DNA from: Alphaproteobacteria bacterium AO1-B
GTDB taxonomy: Bacteria; Pseudomonadota; Alphaproteobacteria; Rhizobiales; Stappiaceae
Length of the DNA stretch: 64,000 nucleotides
Assembly (NCBI GenBank): GCA_001890945.1
Contig: MLAX01000004.1
Span: 310,001 to 374,000, forward strand
Direction: 5' to 3'
Part shown: piece by piece, positions 27,449-35,440 of the stretch
Position numbering within the stretch: the stretch's first letter is position 1
Layout of the letters: each line of letters begins with the position of its first letter
Program-made: the position numbers and the translations under genes
Notes under the pieces: model-generated
Seen by the model: the letters and a program-made list of their open reading frames with translations, nothing else
What the model was told of the DNA's origin: nothing
Database searches by the model: none

Positions 27449-28715
27449 TTTCAACCGCCCCGTTCTTTTGGACATACCAGGTCTGAATGCCGTTGTTGTG
27501 GTAGATGGAGTTTTCGCCCCGGGCGGCGCGCAGCTCGTTTTTGGTTGGCTGGTAGAACCCGTGTTCATCCATTGCGCGGGACTGGATCAGCATTTCCGAC
27601 CCGTCCCAATCAATGTCGAGGTAGAAGCGGTGCAGAGATTTCGACAGGCTTGGCCCGTCAATCCGCGCCGTCTTCCAATTCCGGCCGCCGTCCAGAGATA
27701 CGTCTACACGGGTGATGCGGCCGTTGCCCGACCAGGCTAGCCCTGAAATCACCATTGGTCCCTTGCCGTGAGAAACCGGCATTTGCGGGCTTGGGCTGGT
27801 GATGACGGATTTCGGATCCATCACCCAGGTAAAGCGCCTGGCTTTTCCTGTTTCCAAGAGGTCAGTGTATTTCGACGTTTCCTCCCGGTGATGCCACGGC
27901 TGATCGCCGACTTCCAAGCGGCGCAGCCATTTGACCCACATGTTGCCTTCCCAACCTGGAACGACGAGACGCAGCGGGTAGCCCTGTTCGGCGCGCAGCG
28001 CTTCGCCGTTCATTTTCCAGGCAACAAGGCAGTCATCCAGCGCCTTTTCCATTGGGATGGAACGTGTCATGTGGGCGGCATCTGCGCCTTCGGGAAGCAC
28101 CCATTTGCCGTTGGTCTTGACGCCGGCTTCTTCCAGAAGGGTTTTCAGTTTCACGCCGGTGTACATCACATTGTGCACCATGCCATGGGTGAACTGGCAG
28201 CCGTTCAGCTGAGATCCGCGCCACTCCATACCGCCATTGGCCGCGCATTCCAGGAAGTAGACGTGGTTTTCGCGGGGGAAGCGCTTCAGGTCTTCCATAG
28301 TGAAGACCAGAGGTGTGTCGACCAGGCCGTTGATCATCAGGCGGTGATCCTGCGGCCGAATCTGTGCGACACCACCATGGTGGCGCTCAAAACACAGCCC
28401 GTTCGGTGTGATGATCCCGTCCAGTTCATGGAGTGGTGTGAAATTGATTGAGGCGACGGCATCAGCGGTCAGCCAGGGCACGTTGCGCCTGACCACTTCC
28501 GCTTCAAATTCTGATGGTAGACCGTACGGTGCTGCATCGACGCCATCGCCGAGATACCGGTTCCAGTCCTGAATTTCCGTGATCAATGGGTCACCTGCTG
28601 CGCGCGCTGCGCCTGCAGCTCCGGCGGCACCTGCGGCAACACCGCTCGCGAGGCCGGCCTTGAGAAGGGACCGCCGAGAGAGGGAGGGAGTGCCCTTGTC
28701 CTTTGTCTCAGTCAT
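27432..28715 (-). CDS. soxC: SoxC, molybdenum subunit of sulfane dehydrogenase
   Basis: Sulfite-oxidase-family molybdenum enzyme, 427 residues. The twin-arginine signal (LSRRSLLKAG, then an Ala-rich core) exports it folded. The molybdenum-ligating cysteine is in YFLECAANGGMEW, typical of SoxC rather than sulfite oxidase. The C-terminal Mo-co dimerisation domain starts near residue 285 and includes RVDVSLDGGRNWKTA. It forms a tetramer with SoxD; the 3' end overlaps soxD. Confidence 0.94.
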   Translation of the reverse strand: MTETKDKGTPSLSRRSLLKAGLASGVAAGAAGAAGAARAAGDPLITEIQDWNRYLGDGVDAAPYGLPSEFEAEVVRRNVPWLTADAVASINFTPLHELDGIITPNGLCFERHHGGVAQIRPQDHRLMINGLVDTPLVFTMEDLKRFPRENHVYFLECAANGGMEWRGSQLNGCQFTHGMVHNVMYTGVKLKTLLEEAGVKTNGKWVLPEGADAAHMTRSIPMEKALDDCLVAWKMNGEALRAEQGYPLRLVVPGWEGNMWVKWLRRLEVGDQPWHHREETSKYTDLLETGKARRFTWVMDPKSVITSPSPQMPVSHGKGPMVISGLAWSGNGRITRVDVSLDGGRNWKTARIDGPSLSKSLHRFYLDIDWDGSEMLIQSRAMDEHGFYQPTKNELRAARGENSIYHNNGIQTWYVQKNGAVENVEVS

Positions 28716-28742
28716 GTTTCTGTCCTCAGGTCTTAAACAAAT

Positions 28743-30440
28743 TTAGACACCGATCACCTTCACGGACTCATTGTCCGGAAGCTTCACGGTCGGATTTTTT
28801 GTGATGTGGTTTTCAACGACGTCCCAGATCGCCGGGCCCTCGGTGTCTTCATTGACCGAAGCCCAGCCGGCAACGACGTAGTCTTTCGCAGGGTCGATCG
28901 GCTCACCGGTTGAAAGAAGCGTCATGTCGGAGATGCGTTCGCCGATCTCCATTTTGGGGTCGATCGTATACCCCATGCCGCCAACGCGGACCATGTCGCC
29001 GCCTTGCTGGTAATACGGGTCCTTGTTGAAGAGGTTGTCGCCAACGTCTTCGAGAATGTCCTTCAGCATTTGACCGTTCATGGTCGAGCGATAAGCGGCC
29101 GGATAGGTCATGGCACAGGCGTTGTGGAGGTCTTCGAAGGTGATATCTTGACCGGGCAGGAGGCTGGTGCCCCAGCGGAAGCCTGGCGACAGTGCAATCT
29201 GGGCGTCGCGTTCCTTCAGAAGCGCCTGACAAATCAGGTCATCGAAGGTGCCGTTGAAGTTGCCGCGCCGGTAAAGGAGGCTTTCTGTCTTGCCGAGAAT
29301 CCGCGAAAGGTCTGCCTCAAAGGGCGCGCGGACCTCATCGATCAGCGCACTCATCTCTGCATCTGGCGTGATTACGTCAGAAAAGATCGGGATCAGACGG
29401 TACTTGTAGCCTATAACCGCGCCGTCTTTCACATCCAGATCAACGCGGGAGACGAACTTGCCGTTCGAGCCAGATGCAATCACCAGCGTGTCGTTGACAA
29501 TGACCGGTTCAGGCAAAGCGTCGTGCGTGTGGCCGGTTAGGATGACGTCGATGCCAGCAACGTTGGAGGCAAGCTTCCGGTCAACGTCGAACCCATTGTG
29601 AGAGAGCAAGACAATGACCTCGGCGCCTTCGCCGCGGGCCTCTTCGACGTGCTTGGCAATGTCTTCCTCGCGGATGCCGAAGGACCAGCCCGGGATCATC
29701 CAGCGTGGATTGGCGATCGGCGTGTAGGGGAAGGCCTGCCCAATGACCGCAACCTTTGACCCACCGCGCTCAAACATTTTCCAGGCTTCGAACGCCGGCT
29801 CATCCCACTCGTTGTCGTAAATGTTTGAGCCTAGGAAGGCGAAGGGAAGGTCGTCGATGATCTCCTGAACCCGGTCCGTGCCGTACGTGAATTCCCAGTG
29901 GCCGGTCATGGCATCCGGTTTCAACGCGTTCATGACCGTTACCATGTCCTGGCCAAGCGTTTGATTGGATGTGTAACTGCCCTGCCAGGTGTCGCCCCCG
30001 TCCAGCAGCAGGACGTTGTCATCGCCGCGCTCGGCGCGAATACGCTTGATCACGGTTGCCACCCGGTCCATGCCGCCCATCTTGCCGTAGGATTTCGCCA
30101 GGGACGCGAAGTCTTCTGATGTGAGTGCGTAGGCATCCGGCGAACCGGCTTCGATGTTGTAGAGTTTGAGAAAGTCCGCGCCGGTCACATGCGGCGGTTT
30201 GCCGGTGACATCGCCAATGCCGAGATTGATGGAGGGTTCCCGGAAGTAGATCGGCTTCAGCTGGGCATGAATGTCGGTAATGTGGACCAGCGTCAGGGAC
30301 CCTGCCGGCTCCATGGCCAGGAGTTGGTCTTCGCTCAACGCCTGTTGTGCCATCAGCTTTGACCACGACCCGGCCATGCCGGAGCCGAGCAGGGCGCTGG
30401 TTGCGGTTGCCGCCATCAAGAACTCGCGTCTTGAAAACAT
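28743..30440 (-). CDS. soxB: SoxB, thiosulfohydrolase
   Basis: Dimanganese hydrolase releasing sulfate from SoxY-bound S-sulfonate, 565 residues. A Tat signal (SRREFLMAA) leads; metal-binding segments of the 5'-nucleotidase fold follow: LVHITDIHAQL near 50, LLDGGDTWQGS near 145, the SoxB signature TGHWEFTYG near 180, LLSHNGFDVDR and TGHTHDALPE around 285-310. It is the gene most used as a marker of Sox thiosulfate oxidation and is intact here. About 55 bases after the preceding intergenic hairpin. Confidence 0.96.
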   Translation of the reverse strand: MFSRREFLMAATATSALLGSGMAGSWSKLMAQQALSEDQLLAMEPAGSLTLVHITDIHAQLKPIYFREPSINLGIGDVTGKPPHVTGADFLKLYNIEAGSPDAYALTSEDFASLAKSYGKMGGMDRVATVIKRIRAERGDDNVLLLDGGDTWQGSYTSNQTLGQDMVTVMNALKPDAMTGHWEFTYGTDRVQEIIDDLPFAFLGSNIYDNEWDEPAFEAWKMFERGGSKVAVIGQAFPYTPIANPRWMIPGWSFGIREEDIAKHVEEARGEGAEVIVLLSHNGFDVDRKLASNVAGIDVILTGHTHDALPEPVIVNDTLVIASGSNGKFVSRVDLDVKDGAVIGYKYRLIPIFSDVITPDAEMSALIDEVRAPFEADLSRILGKTESLLYRRGNFNGTFDDLICQALLKERDAQIALSPGFRWGTSLLPGQDITFEDLHNACAMTYPAAYRSTMNGQMLKDILEDVGDNLFNKDPYYQQGGDMVRVGGMGYTIDPKMEIGERISDMTLLSTGEPIDPAKDYVVAGWASVNEDTEGPAIWDVVENHITKNPTVKLPDNESVKVIGV

Positions 30441-30516
30441 TCACTTAACTCCTGATTCCTGATGAGGCCGAAGCCTCCAAATAGCCAATGGCAAAAGGCA
30501 AAGTTTTTCTGTTGGC

Positions 30517-30621
30517 GCGTAAAAACTTACGCACCTTGATCGTTTTATCGACCGGTGTTGATTTGATCCGTCGCCGGCGCTGTGGCCGGAGTTTGGGAAG
30601 CGGCAGTTCACCGCCGCTTCC
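30517..30621 (-). other. soxA-soxB intergenic region with two hairpins
   Basis: The 197-base gap contains GCGTAA-N4-TTACGC at 30517-30532 and GGAAGCGG paired with CCGCTTCC at 30596-30621. Neither has a strong T run on the minus strand. They may process or attenuate the transcript between the XYZA and BCDEF blocks; no promoter is obvious. Confidence 0.5.
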
Positions 30622-30637
30622 AAGTTCTCGTATTGTC

Positions 30638-31495
30638 TTACTGGCGCACGGCCGGTGTTTCGACCGACAGGCCGGAGCCGCGCCAGGCGAGGTACAATTC
30701 AAGCGATGTGAATTCATCCGAGCCGCGTTTGAACGGCGTTGCGCGGATGTTGTCCATGCAGCCTTTGAACCGCCGGTGTGTTGATCCAAGCCCCTGCCAT
30801 TTCAAGCGATAGGTCGGGAAGCCGTTGATCTGACCCTGACTCAAATGGTCGGCACGGATCATGTTGCCATAGTTGTCCTCATGACAATTGGAACACGACA
30901 TGTCGAGCTGACCGACACGTGTGTAGTAGAGATCCTTGCCCTTGTTGAACCACTCTTCGGCAGGGCCGTCGATCTTCACATTGACCGGCATGCCGCGGGA
31001 TTGAAGACCAAGAAACGCCGTCATCGCGAGCATCTCGGCACTTTCCCATTTCCATGGATCGGCGCCCTGGTGTTCCTTCCGTGACCAGTTGATGTGGTCT
31101 TCAAGGGTCATCAGGGTGTTCTCGCCCTCGTGCCATTTGGGCATAGAGGCTCGCAAGCCCTTCATGCTTTCCGAGGCATCTCCGTGGCAAGACGCGCACG
31201 ATTTGCCTGAAGTGCCGGCTTCAGTTTCCCAAAGTTCCGAACCGTAGTCGACTGCTGCAAATGCGGGGTTTTCAAAGTCGTCTGTTTGCAGGGCCTGAGT
31301 TTCATCAGAGCGGAACCGCCATCCAGAAAGAAGTTCATCTAACGGGTGACCTTCCGGTGCCGCCACTTTTGTAACGAGCTGTTCGCCTTCGACGATCAAT
31401 TCCGCATTTTCATCCGCAACGGCTTGGTTGGACATTCCCATTACCAAACCCGTCGCAAGGATTGCAGCGGCAGAGCGTCCTGTATTATTCGTCAT
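30638..31495 (-). CDS. soxA: SoxA, dihaem L-cysteine S-thiosulfotransferase subunit
   Basis: Catalytic subunit of SoxXA, which attaches thiosulfate to SoxY; 285 residues. The signal peptide ends at about VADE. Haem motifs are CASCH near 99 and CSNCH near 200, so this is the dihaem type found in Paracoccus. The cysteine that ligates the active-site haem as a persulfide is in RFKGCMDN near 245. The start may be ATG 31495 or TTG 31501; both fit the GGGAGGAG ribosome site. Confidence 0.93.
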   Translation of the reverse strand: MTNNTGRSAAAILATGLVMGMSNQAVADENAELIVEGEQLVTKVAAPEGHPLDELLSGWRFRSDETQALQTDDFENPAFAAVDYGSELWETEAGTSGKSCASCHGDASESMKGLRASMPKWHEGENTLMTLEDHINWSRKEHQGADPWKWESAEMLAMTAFLGLQSRGMPVNVKIDGPAEEWFNKGKDLYYTRVGQLDMSCSNCHEDNYGNMIRADHLSQGQINGFPTYRLKWQGLGSTHRRFKGCMDNIRATPFKRGSDEFTSLELYLAWRGSGLSVETPAVRQ

Positions 31496-31543
31496 GGTCA
31501 AATCGTCTCCTCCCGATTTGTGCGACCGTGATGGCTTTAGACC

Positions 31544-31873
31544 CTATTCGACCGTTATTTTCTTTTCGGTCTCATAGACGCTGCCGTTGTCGTCCACCCA
31601 GGTGAACTTGAAGGTTCCGCTGTTGTCGACCTTTGCGCTGAACTGAAGGTAGGGGTTAGCCGATACCGCAGGGTCCAGATCACAGGAGAACACGACTTGG
31701 CCGTCGAACTCGCAGGTGAACTTGTTGATGATCTGCCGGGGGATCAACTCGCCGGTTTTCTTGTCTTTGCGCTGACCTGATTCCATCGGATGGCTGATCA
31801 GTGTCTTGATGGTGATGACTTCACCCTTGTCGGCCTTCTTTGGCACTTTTACGCGGGGTTTTGGGGATGCCAT
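31544..31873 (-). CDS. soxZ: SoxZ, sulfur carrier partner protein
   Basis: Small immunoglobulin-like protein of 109 residues that pairs with SoxY as the SoxYZ carrier. Typical segments: RVKVPKKADKGEVITIKTLISHPMESGQ split across the start and IPRQIINKFTCEFDG, with C-terminal EKKITV. It lacks a signal peptide, consistent with piggyback export with the Tat-dependent SoxY. The start is the ATG at 31873; upstream codons overlap soxY. Confidence 0.95.
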   Translation of the reverse strand: MASPKPRVKVPKKADKGEVITIKTLISHPMESGQRKDKKTGELIPRQIINKFTCEFDGQVVFSCDLDPAVSANPYLQFSAKVDNSGTFKFTWVDDNGSVYETEKKITVE

Positions 31874-31904
31874 TTTTCGTTTCCTCTCGTCCGGTCGTTG
31901 CCGA

Positions 31905-32354
31905 TTAGCCGCCACAGCCGCCGATGGTGACCTTGACTTCCTTGGTGTCCATGAAGGTTGAACCGTCGCTCATTTTGGCGACAGCGATGACGTTTTGTGT
32001 CTTCGCCAGCCGGATCCGGGTCTTGGCCTCGGCTGCACCGCTCATGGCTGAAAAGTGGAACGTCGCAACAGCCGGGTTCGGGTTCCCATCTGCCAAGATC
32101 AGAACCGATTCAACATAATTGTCCGAAGTCATCGGGCTATCGACAGTCACACCCACAGGAACGGTGTTGCCGTTTTCCGCGATTTCCGGCGTATCCAATG
32201 AGACTGTGCCCTCGGTCGGGGTCGCTCCTCCGGTAAACTCCTTGATAGCAGCGTCCGTGTCAGGTGTTGCCGCGAAAGAAATTCGCGGGGCGAATGTCAG
32301 GAAGGCGGCTGCACCCGCAGTCATAGCCAAAGCCTGGCGTCTAGTGATGGTCAT
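31905..32354 (-). CDS. soxY: SoxY, sulfur-carrying subunit
   Basis: Carrier of covalently bound sulfur intermediates, 149 residues. A Tat signal (TRRQALAMTAG) covers ~1-28. The flexible C-terminal tail ends in GGCGG, with Cys147 the attachment site for thiosulfate. GGAGCAAGAG precedes the ATG. It is followed at 31 bases by soxZ and preceded at 23 bases by soxX. Confidence 0.96.
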   Translation of the reverse strand: MTITRRQALAMTAGAAAFLTFAPRISFAATPDTDAAIKEFTGGATPTEGTVSLDTPEIAENGNTVPVGVTVDSPMTSDNYVESVLILADGNPNPAVATFHFSAMSGAAEAKTRIRLAKTQNVIAVAKMSDGSTFMDTKEVKVTIGGCGG

Positions 32355-32377
32355 CTCTTGCTCCTTGAAACCGGAGA

Positions 32378-32857
32378 TCAGTTTTCTTTGAGGGTCAGCA
32401 GATAAGCGACCACATCCTCGACTTCCTGGGCGGAGAGGATCGTCTTATCGGTGAATTTGTCGGCGATGCGTGCTCCAAGTGCCGTCGTGTAGAAACCGGG
32501 CATTATGGTTTGGTCGCCGAATACCTGCTTGCTGTTGATCACGATCGCGCGCAATTGCTCCGTGCTCCAGCGATCGCCAACGCCATCCAGTTCCGGGCCA
32601 ACTTCGCCGTGAAACAGAAGCTCGGCCAGGTCTGCGTTCGCGTGACAGGCGAGGCAGTTGCCTTTTTTCCGGTCGGCGAAAGTGTCCCGGCCGGCAACCG
32701 GGTCACCGGCCTTGCCGGTGAGTGATGATTTGGCCTCCATGTCGACAATCTCGACGGCCGTTGGAGCGATGGTTTCCGCATGCAATGCGCTGACCGAAAG
32801 TGTTCCGGCCAGACATGTCGCTAAAGCAGCGCCCCATAGTCTTGCGCCCTTTGTCAT
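32378..32857 (-). CDS. soxX: SoxX, monohaem cytochrome c
   Basis: Electron-transfer subunit of SoxXA, 159 residues with a signal peptide ending in LHA (~1-27). A single haem motif CLACH lies at 68-72, with the distal methionine probably in IMPGF. The ATG at 32857 has GAGGAAAG upstream. It heads the XYZABCDEF transcript; the 154-base gap to soxW contains a perfect inverted repeat likely used by SoxR. Confidence 0.92.
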   Translation of the reverse strand: MTKGARLWGAALATCLAGTLSVSALHAETIAPTAVEIVDMEAKSSLTGKAGDPVAGRDTFADRKKGNCLACHANADLAELLFHGEVGPELDGVGDRWSTEQLRAIVINSKQVFGDQTIMPGFYTTALGARIADKFTDKTILSAQEVEDVVAYLLTLKEN

Positions 32858-32958
32858 ATTATTGGCTTTCCTCCTCAGTGCGGGTACGCTCCACCGTACC
32901 CAAGATGGACTCATTTCCACGGTCCATCTGTTCTTCTCACATTAAAAGATATGATTTT

Positions 32959-32975
32959 TTGCATATGTTATGCAA
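32959..32975. promoter_or_regulatory. soxR: Inverted repeat upstream of soxX, candidate SoxR operator
   Basis: TTGCATA and TATGCAA form a perfect seven-base inverted repeat around TGT, about 100 bases upstream of the soxX start in an AT-rich gap. In Paracoccus-type loci SoxR binds the soxW-soxX and soxS-soxV gaps, and a related half (TTGCA then TATG five bases later) occurs in the latter here. Confidence 0.6.
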
Positions 32976-33011
32976 TACGCCTTTTTGCGGACTTTCAAAT
33001 TTGTGCAAGTT

Positions 33012-33608
33012 TTAGTCCCCTCCGAGACGGCCATGGTCACGTAACTCATTGATTATACGAGCGTGATATTTCTGAAAGTGTTCGTCACTTTCGTAGCCTT
33101 TTTCGTTCACCCAGCGGAACATATTCAGAAATGTCCACTTGCCGAATGATCCTGGCATTGTCGCAACCGCCGAATCCGCGACCGTGCCGTCTTCCGGTAT
33201 TTCGTCTGGAAGAAAGACGATTGTCGGTGTGAACACATAGCCCCATTTTCGGGCGGCGGTTTTCTCGGTCAGCTCTTCACCGTCAATGTCGATGACTTCT
33301 TCGTCGCCGAACATGTTGTATTGCACGACCATGAAGTGTTCTTTGATGTAGTCCGTTACTTCCGGGTCGCTCAGGAGCTTCTCATGCATGGCCTTGCAGT
33401 AGATGCATCCGCGTTGCTCGAACACCAAGGCGAGACGTTTTCCCTCGTCGGATGCTGTTTCAATGTCTTCTGCGATATCCTTGAAAGTGATGGTGAACCA
33501 GGGTTGTTTGTGGAGCCCGTCTTCGCCGAGGGTTGCGGTAAGGCCTGCAGTGTGGCTCAGCGTTAAGCAGACCGCTGCCGCCGCGATTGATTTGATGATC
33601 TGATGCAT
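33012..33608 (-). CDS. soxW: SoxW, periplasmic thioredoxin
   Basis: Secreted thioredoxin-fold protein of 198 residues with a signal peptide (~1-24). The redox motif CIYC is at 68-71 in FEQRGCIYCKAMHEK, and the cis-proline region TPTIVFLPDE follows. It receives electrons from membrane protein SoxV and keeps Sox proteins, probably SoxYZ, reduced. The start is ATG 33608 with GAGGAG upstream, 22 bases after soxV. Confidence 0.9.
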   Translation of the reverse strand: MHQIIKSIAAAAVCLTLSHTAGLTATLGEDGLHKQPWFTITFKDIAEDIETASDEGKRLALVFEQRGCIYCKAMHEKLLSDPEVTDYIKEHFMVVQYNMFGDEEVIDIDGEELTEKTAARKWGYVFTPTIVFLPDEIPEDGTVADSAVATMPGSFGKWTFLNMFRWVNEKGYESDEHFQKYHARIINELRDHGRLGGD

Positions 33609-33630
33609 GTCGAACTCCTCCCAGATACGC

Positions 33631-34365
33631 TCAGCCGATTTGTGAGAAAACCGGAAATGTTTCCAACAACCAGAAGGCAATGGCGGACATCTGGCCGGTG
33701 ATGAACAGAACTCCGGTCAAGACCAAGAACCCGCCCATGATTTTTTCGATGGTGCCCATATGTTTGCGGAAGCGACTGGCCCAGCCCAGAAACTGGCTTG
33801 CAAAGGCTGCCGCGAGAATGAACGGGATACCGATGCCTAAGGCGTAGACGGCCAGAAGGCCTGCGCCATGCCAGGTCGTTTGCGAGGATCCGGCAACAAA
33901 CAAAATTGCAGCCAGCACCGGCCCGACGCAGGGCGTCCAGCCAAATGCAAAGGCAAGCCCCATGATAAATGCACCGACCAGGCCAGCCGGTTTGGTCTCC
34001 ACGTGAACTCTTGCCTCGCGGAACAAGAGACCGATCCGGAAAACGCCGAGAAAGTGCAGACCCATGATAATGATGATCGTGCCGGCGATGTAGGACAGAA
34101 CATCGTAATAGCGCGCGATAGATTGCCCGATCACACTCGCGGTTGCTCCAAGCGCCACGAACACGGCTGAGAAGCCGAGCACGAACGCAATTGCGGCCAG
34201 GACGACCCGGCGTCCGGTGGCCGCCGTTGCCGCATCACCCTTCAACTCGTCCACGCTCACGCCGGCGAGGTAACACAAATACGGTGGTACGATTGGCAGG
34301 ACGCAGGGCGACACAAAGGACAGCAATCCCGCTAGAAACGCCGCGCCCCACGAAACCTCGAGCAT
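33631..34365 (-). CDS. soxV: SoxV, CcdA-type thiol-electron transporter
   Basis: Six-helix membrane protein of 244 residues in the CcdA/DsbD-beta family. The two redox cysteines appear in SFVSPCVLPIVPPYLCYLAG near residue 21 and in FGWTPCVGPVLA near 140. It carries electrons from cytoplasmic thioredoxin to periplasmic SoxW. GGGAGGA precedes the ATG. It is the first minus-strand gene and is divergent from soxS across a 94-base AT-rich gap. Confidence 0.92.
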   Translation of the reverse strand: MLEVSWGAAFLAGLLSFVSPCVLPIVPPYLCYLAGVSVDELKGDAATAATGRRVVLAAIAFVLGFSAVFVALGATASVIGQSIARYYDVLSYIAGTIIIIMGLHFLGVFRIGLLFREARVHVETKPAGLVGAFIMGLAFAFGWTPCVGPVLAAILFVAGSSQTTWHGAGLLAVYALGIGIPFILAAAFASQFLGWASRFRKHMGTIEKIMGGFLVLTGVLFITGQMSAIAFWLLETFPVFSQIG

Positions 34366-34406
34366 AAAGTGTCCTCCCAGACATGACGACTTTGTGTTTT
34401 GTTTAA

Positions 34407-34440
34407 AATATTCAAAAAGTCATATATATTGCAATCACAG
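34407..34440. promoter_or_regulatory. soxR: AT-rich soxV/soxS divergent promoter with partial operator
   Basis: The gap between divergent soxV and soxS holds an ATTC half-site (34409-34413 region) and a TTGCA...TATG element on the minus strand (about 34422-34436) that resembles the upstream soxX dyad at nine of its positions. It probably contains both promoters and SoxR contact sites; exact boundaries cannot be fixed by eye. Confidence 0.4.
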
Positions 34441-34459
34441 AAAACACGGAGAATGGCAA

Positions 34460-34849
34460 GTGCGTCGTTTGAATGTTGTGGGAGCGCTGGTTGCGAGCGC
34501 CTTTTTTGCCGGACTTGCTGCGTTTCCGAGGCCCGGGATTGCAGCGGAATTGATCATGGTTGAACAACCGGGTTGTTCCTGGTGCATGATCTGGAATGAA
34601 GAGATCGGCGTTGCCTACCCGAAAACCAACGAGGGCAAACGTGCTCCCTTACGCCGTGTAGATATCACGGACGGCTGGCCGGAAGATCTGGGAAACGTTC
34701 AACGGGAACGGCTGACACCGACTTTCATTCTTGTTGAAGATGGCAAGGAGATCGCACGGCTCCGCGGGTATCCCGGTGAGCATTTTTTCTGGCCACTGCT
34801 CGGCGATATGCTCGACAAACTGGAGGAGCACAGAAAAAGCGGCAGTTGA
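34460..34849 (+). CDS. soxS: SoxS, periplasmic thioredoxin-like protein
   Basis: Secreted thioredoxin-like protein of 129 residues. The signal peptide (~1-29, cleaved after GIAA) is followed by CSWC at 39-42 and cis-proline loop LTPTFILVEDG. In Paracoccus, SoxS reactivates the Sox system by keeping SoxY cysteine reduced. The start is GTG 34460, with GGAG eight bases upstream; the ATG at 34453 is out of frame. It precedes soxR by 30 bases. Confidence 0.87.
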   Translation: MRRLNVVGALVASAFFAGLAAFPRPGIAAELIMVEQPGCSWCMIWNEEIGVAYPKTNEGKRAPLRRVDITDGWPEDLGNVQRERLTPTFILVEDGKEIARLRGYPGEHFFWPLLGDMLDKLEEHRKSGS

Positions 34850-34879
34850 TTATTGCTGCCACTTGCATCATCTACCTGA

Positions 34880-35302
34880 ATGAGCGCAGAATTGCTGCGC
34901 TGCAATAGTTTCGCTGAACCGGTACGGATACTGAAACGTTCGATGAACCTGCCCGTCTTCAACAAGGATATGAGCGCCGAAGACTTTGACCAGTTGATGG
35001 GTCAGGCGCGCAAGGCAAGTGATCTTTTGAAAGCACTTTCGCATGAAGTGCGTCTTGTGATCCTGTGCCTACTGTCTGAAGGTGAGAAATCTGTTTCAGA
35101 ACTGGAAGATATCCTGACTGTGCCACAGGCAGCTGTGTCTCAGCAGCTCGCCCGATTGCGTCTGGAGGGTCTTGTCCAGACGCGGCGCGAAGGCCGGATG
35201 ATTTACTACAGTCTGGTCGATGATGAGGTGAGCTCCATCATCTCCACCTTGTATGATCTTTTCTGCAAGGACGTGCGTCCGCAGCCTGGCGATCATCAGT
35301 AA
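34880..35302 (+). CDS. soxR: SoxR, ArsR-family sulfur-responsive repressor
   Basis: Winged-helix repressor of up to 140 residues. The recognition helix lies in TVPQAAVSQQLARLRLEG. Two cysteines, Cys63 in VILCLLSEG and Cys129 in YDLFCKD, are 66 residues apart, the same spacing as the persulfide-sensing pair of SqrR and BigR; I infer derepression by a tetrasulfide link in the presence of reduced sulfur. No start has a good ribosome site: 34880, 34943 and 34970 are all possible, and 34943 would give Cys42/Cys108 numbering like BigR. Confidence 0.88.
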   Translation: MSAELLRCNSFAEPVRILKRSMNLPVFNKDMSAEDFDQLMGQARKASDLLKALSHEVRLVILCLLSEGEKSVSELEDILTVPQAAVSQQLARLRLEGLVQTRREGRMIYYSLVDDEVSSIISTLYDLFCKDVRPQPGDHQ

Positions 35303-35382
35303 GCTTGGACTATGCTGCCGCGTGCATTGCAGCACGCTTGAGCGTTGAAGAGCCTTATCCCCCTTGTTACTCTCTAAAAAGA

Positions 35383-35398
35383 GCCACCGGAGAGTGGC
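35383..35398 (+). terminator. Hairpin downstream of soxR
   Basis: GCCAC and GTGGC pair around CGGAGA about 80 bases after soxR, followed by CTTT then a G run. It could end the soxSR transcript but is weak; transcription may continue into the transporter gene. Confidence 0.4.
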
Positions 35399-35440
35399 CT
35401 TTGGGGGGACGCGACGAGGGGCCGGTAACGGCAGCCAACA

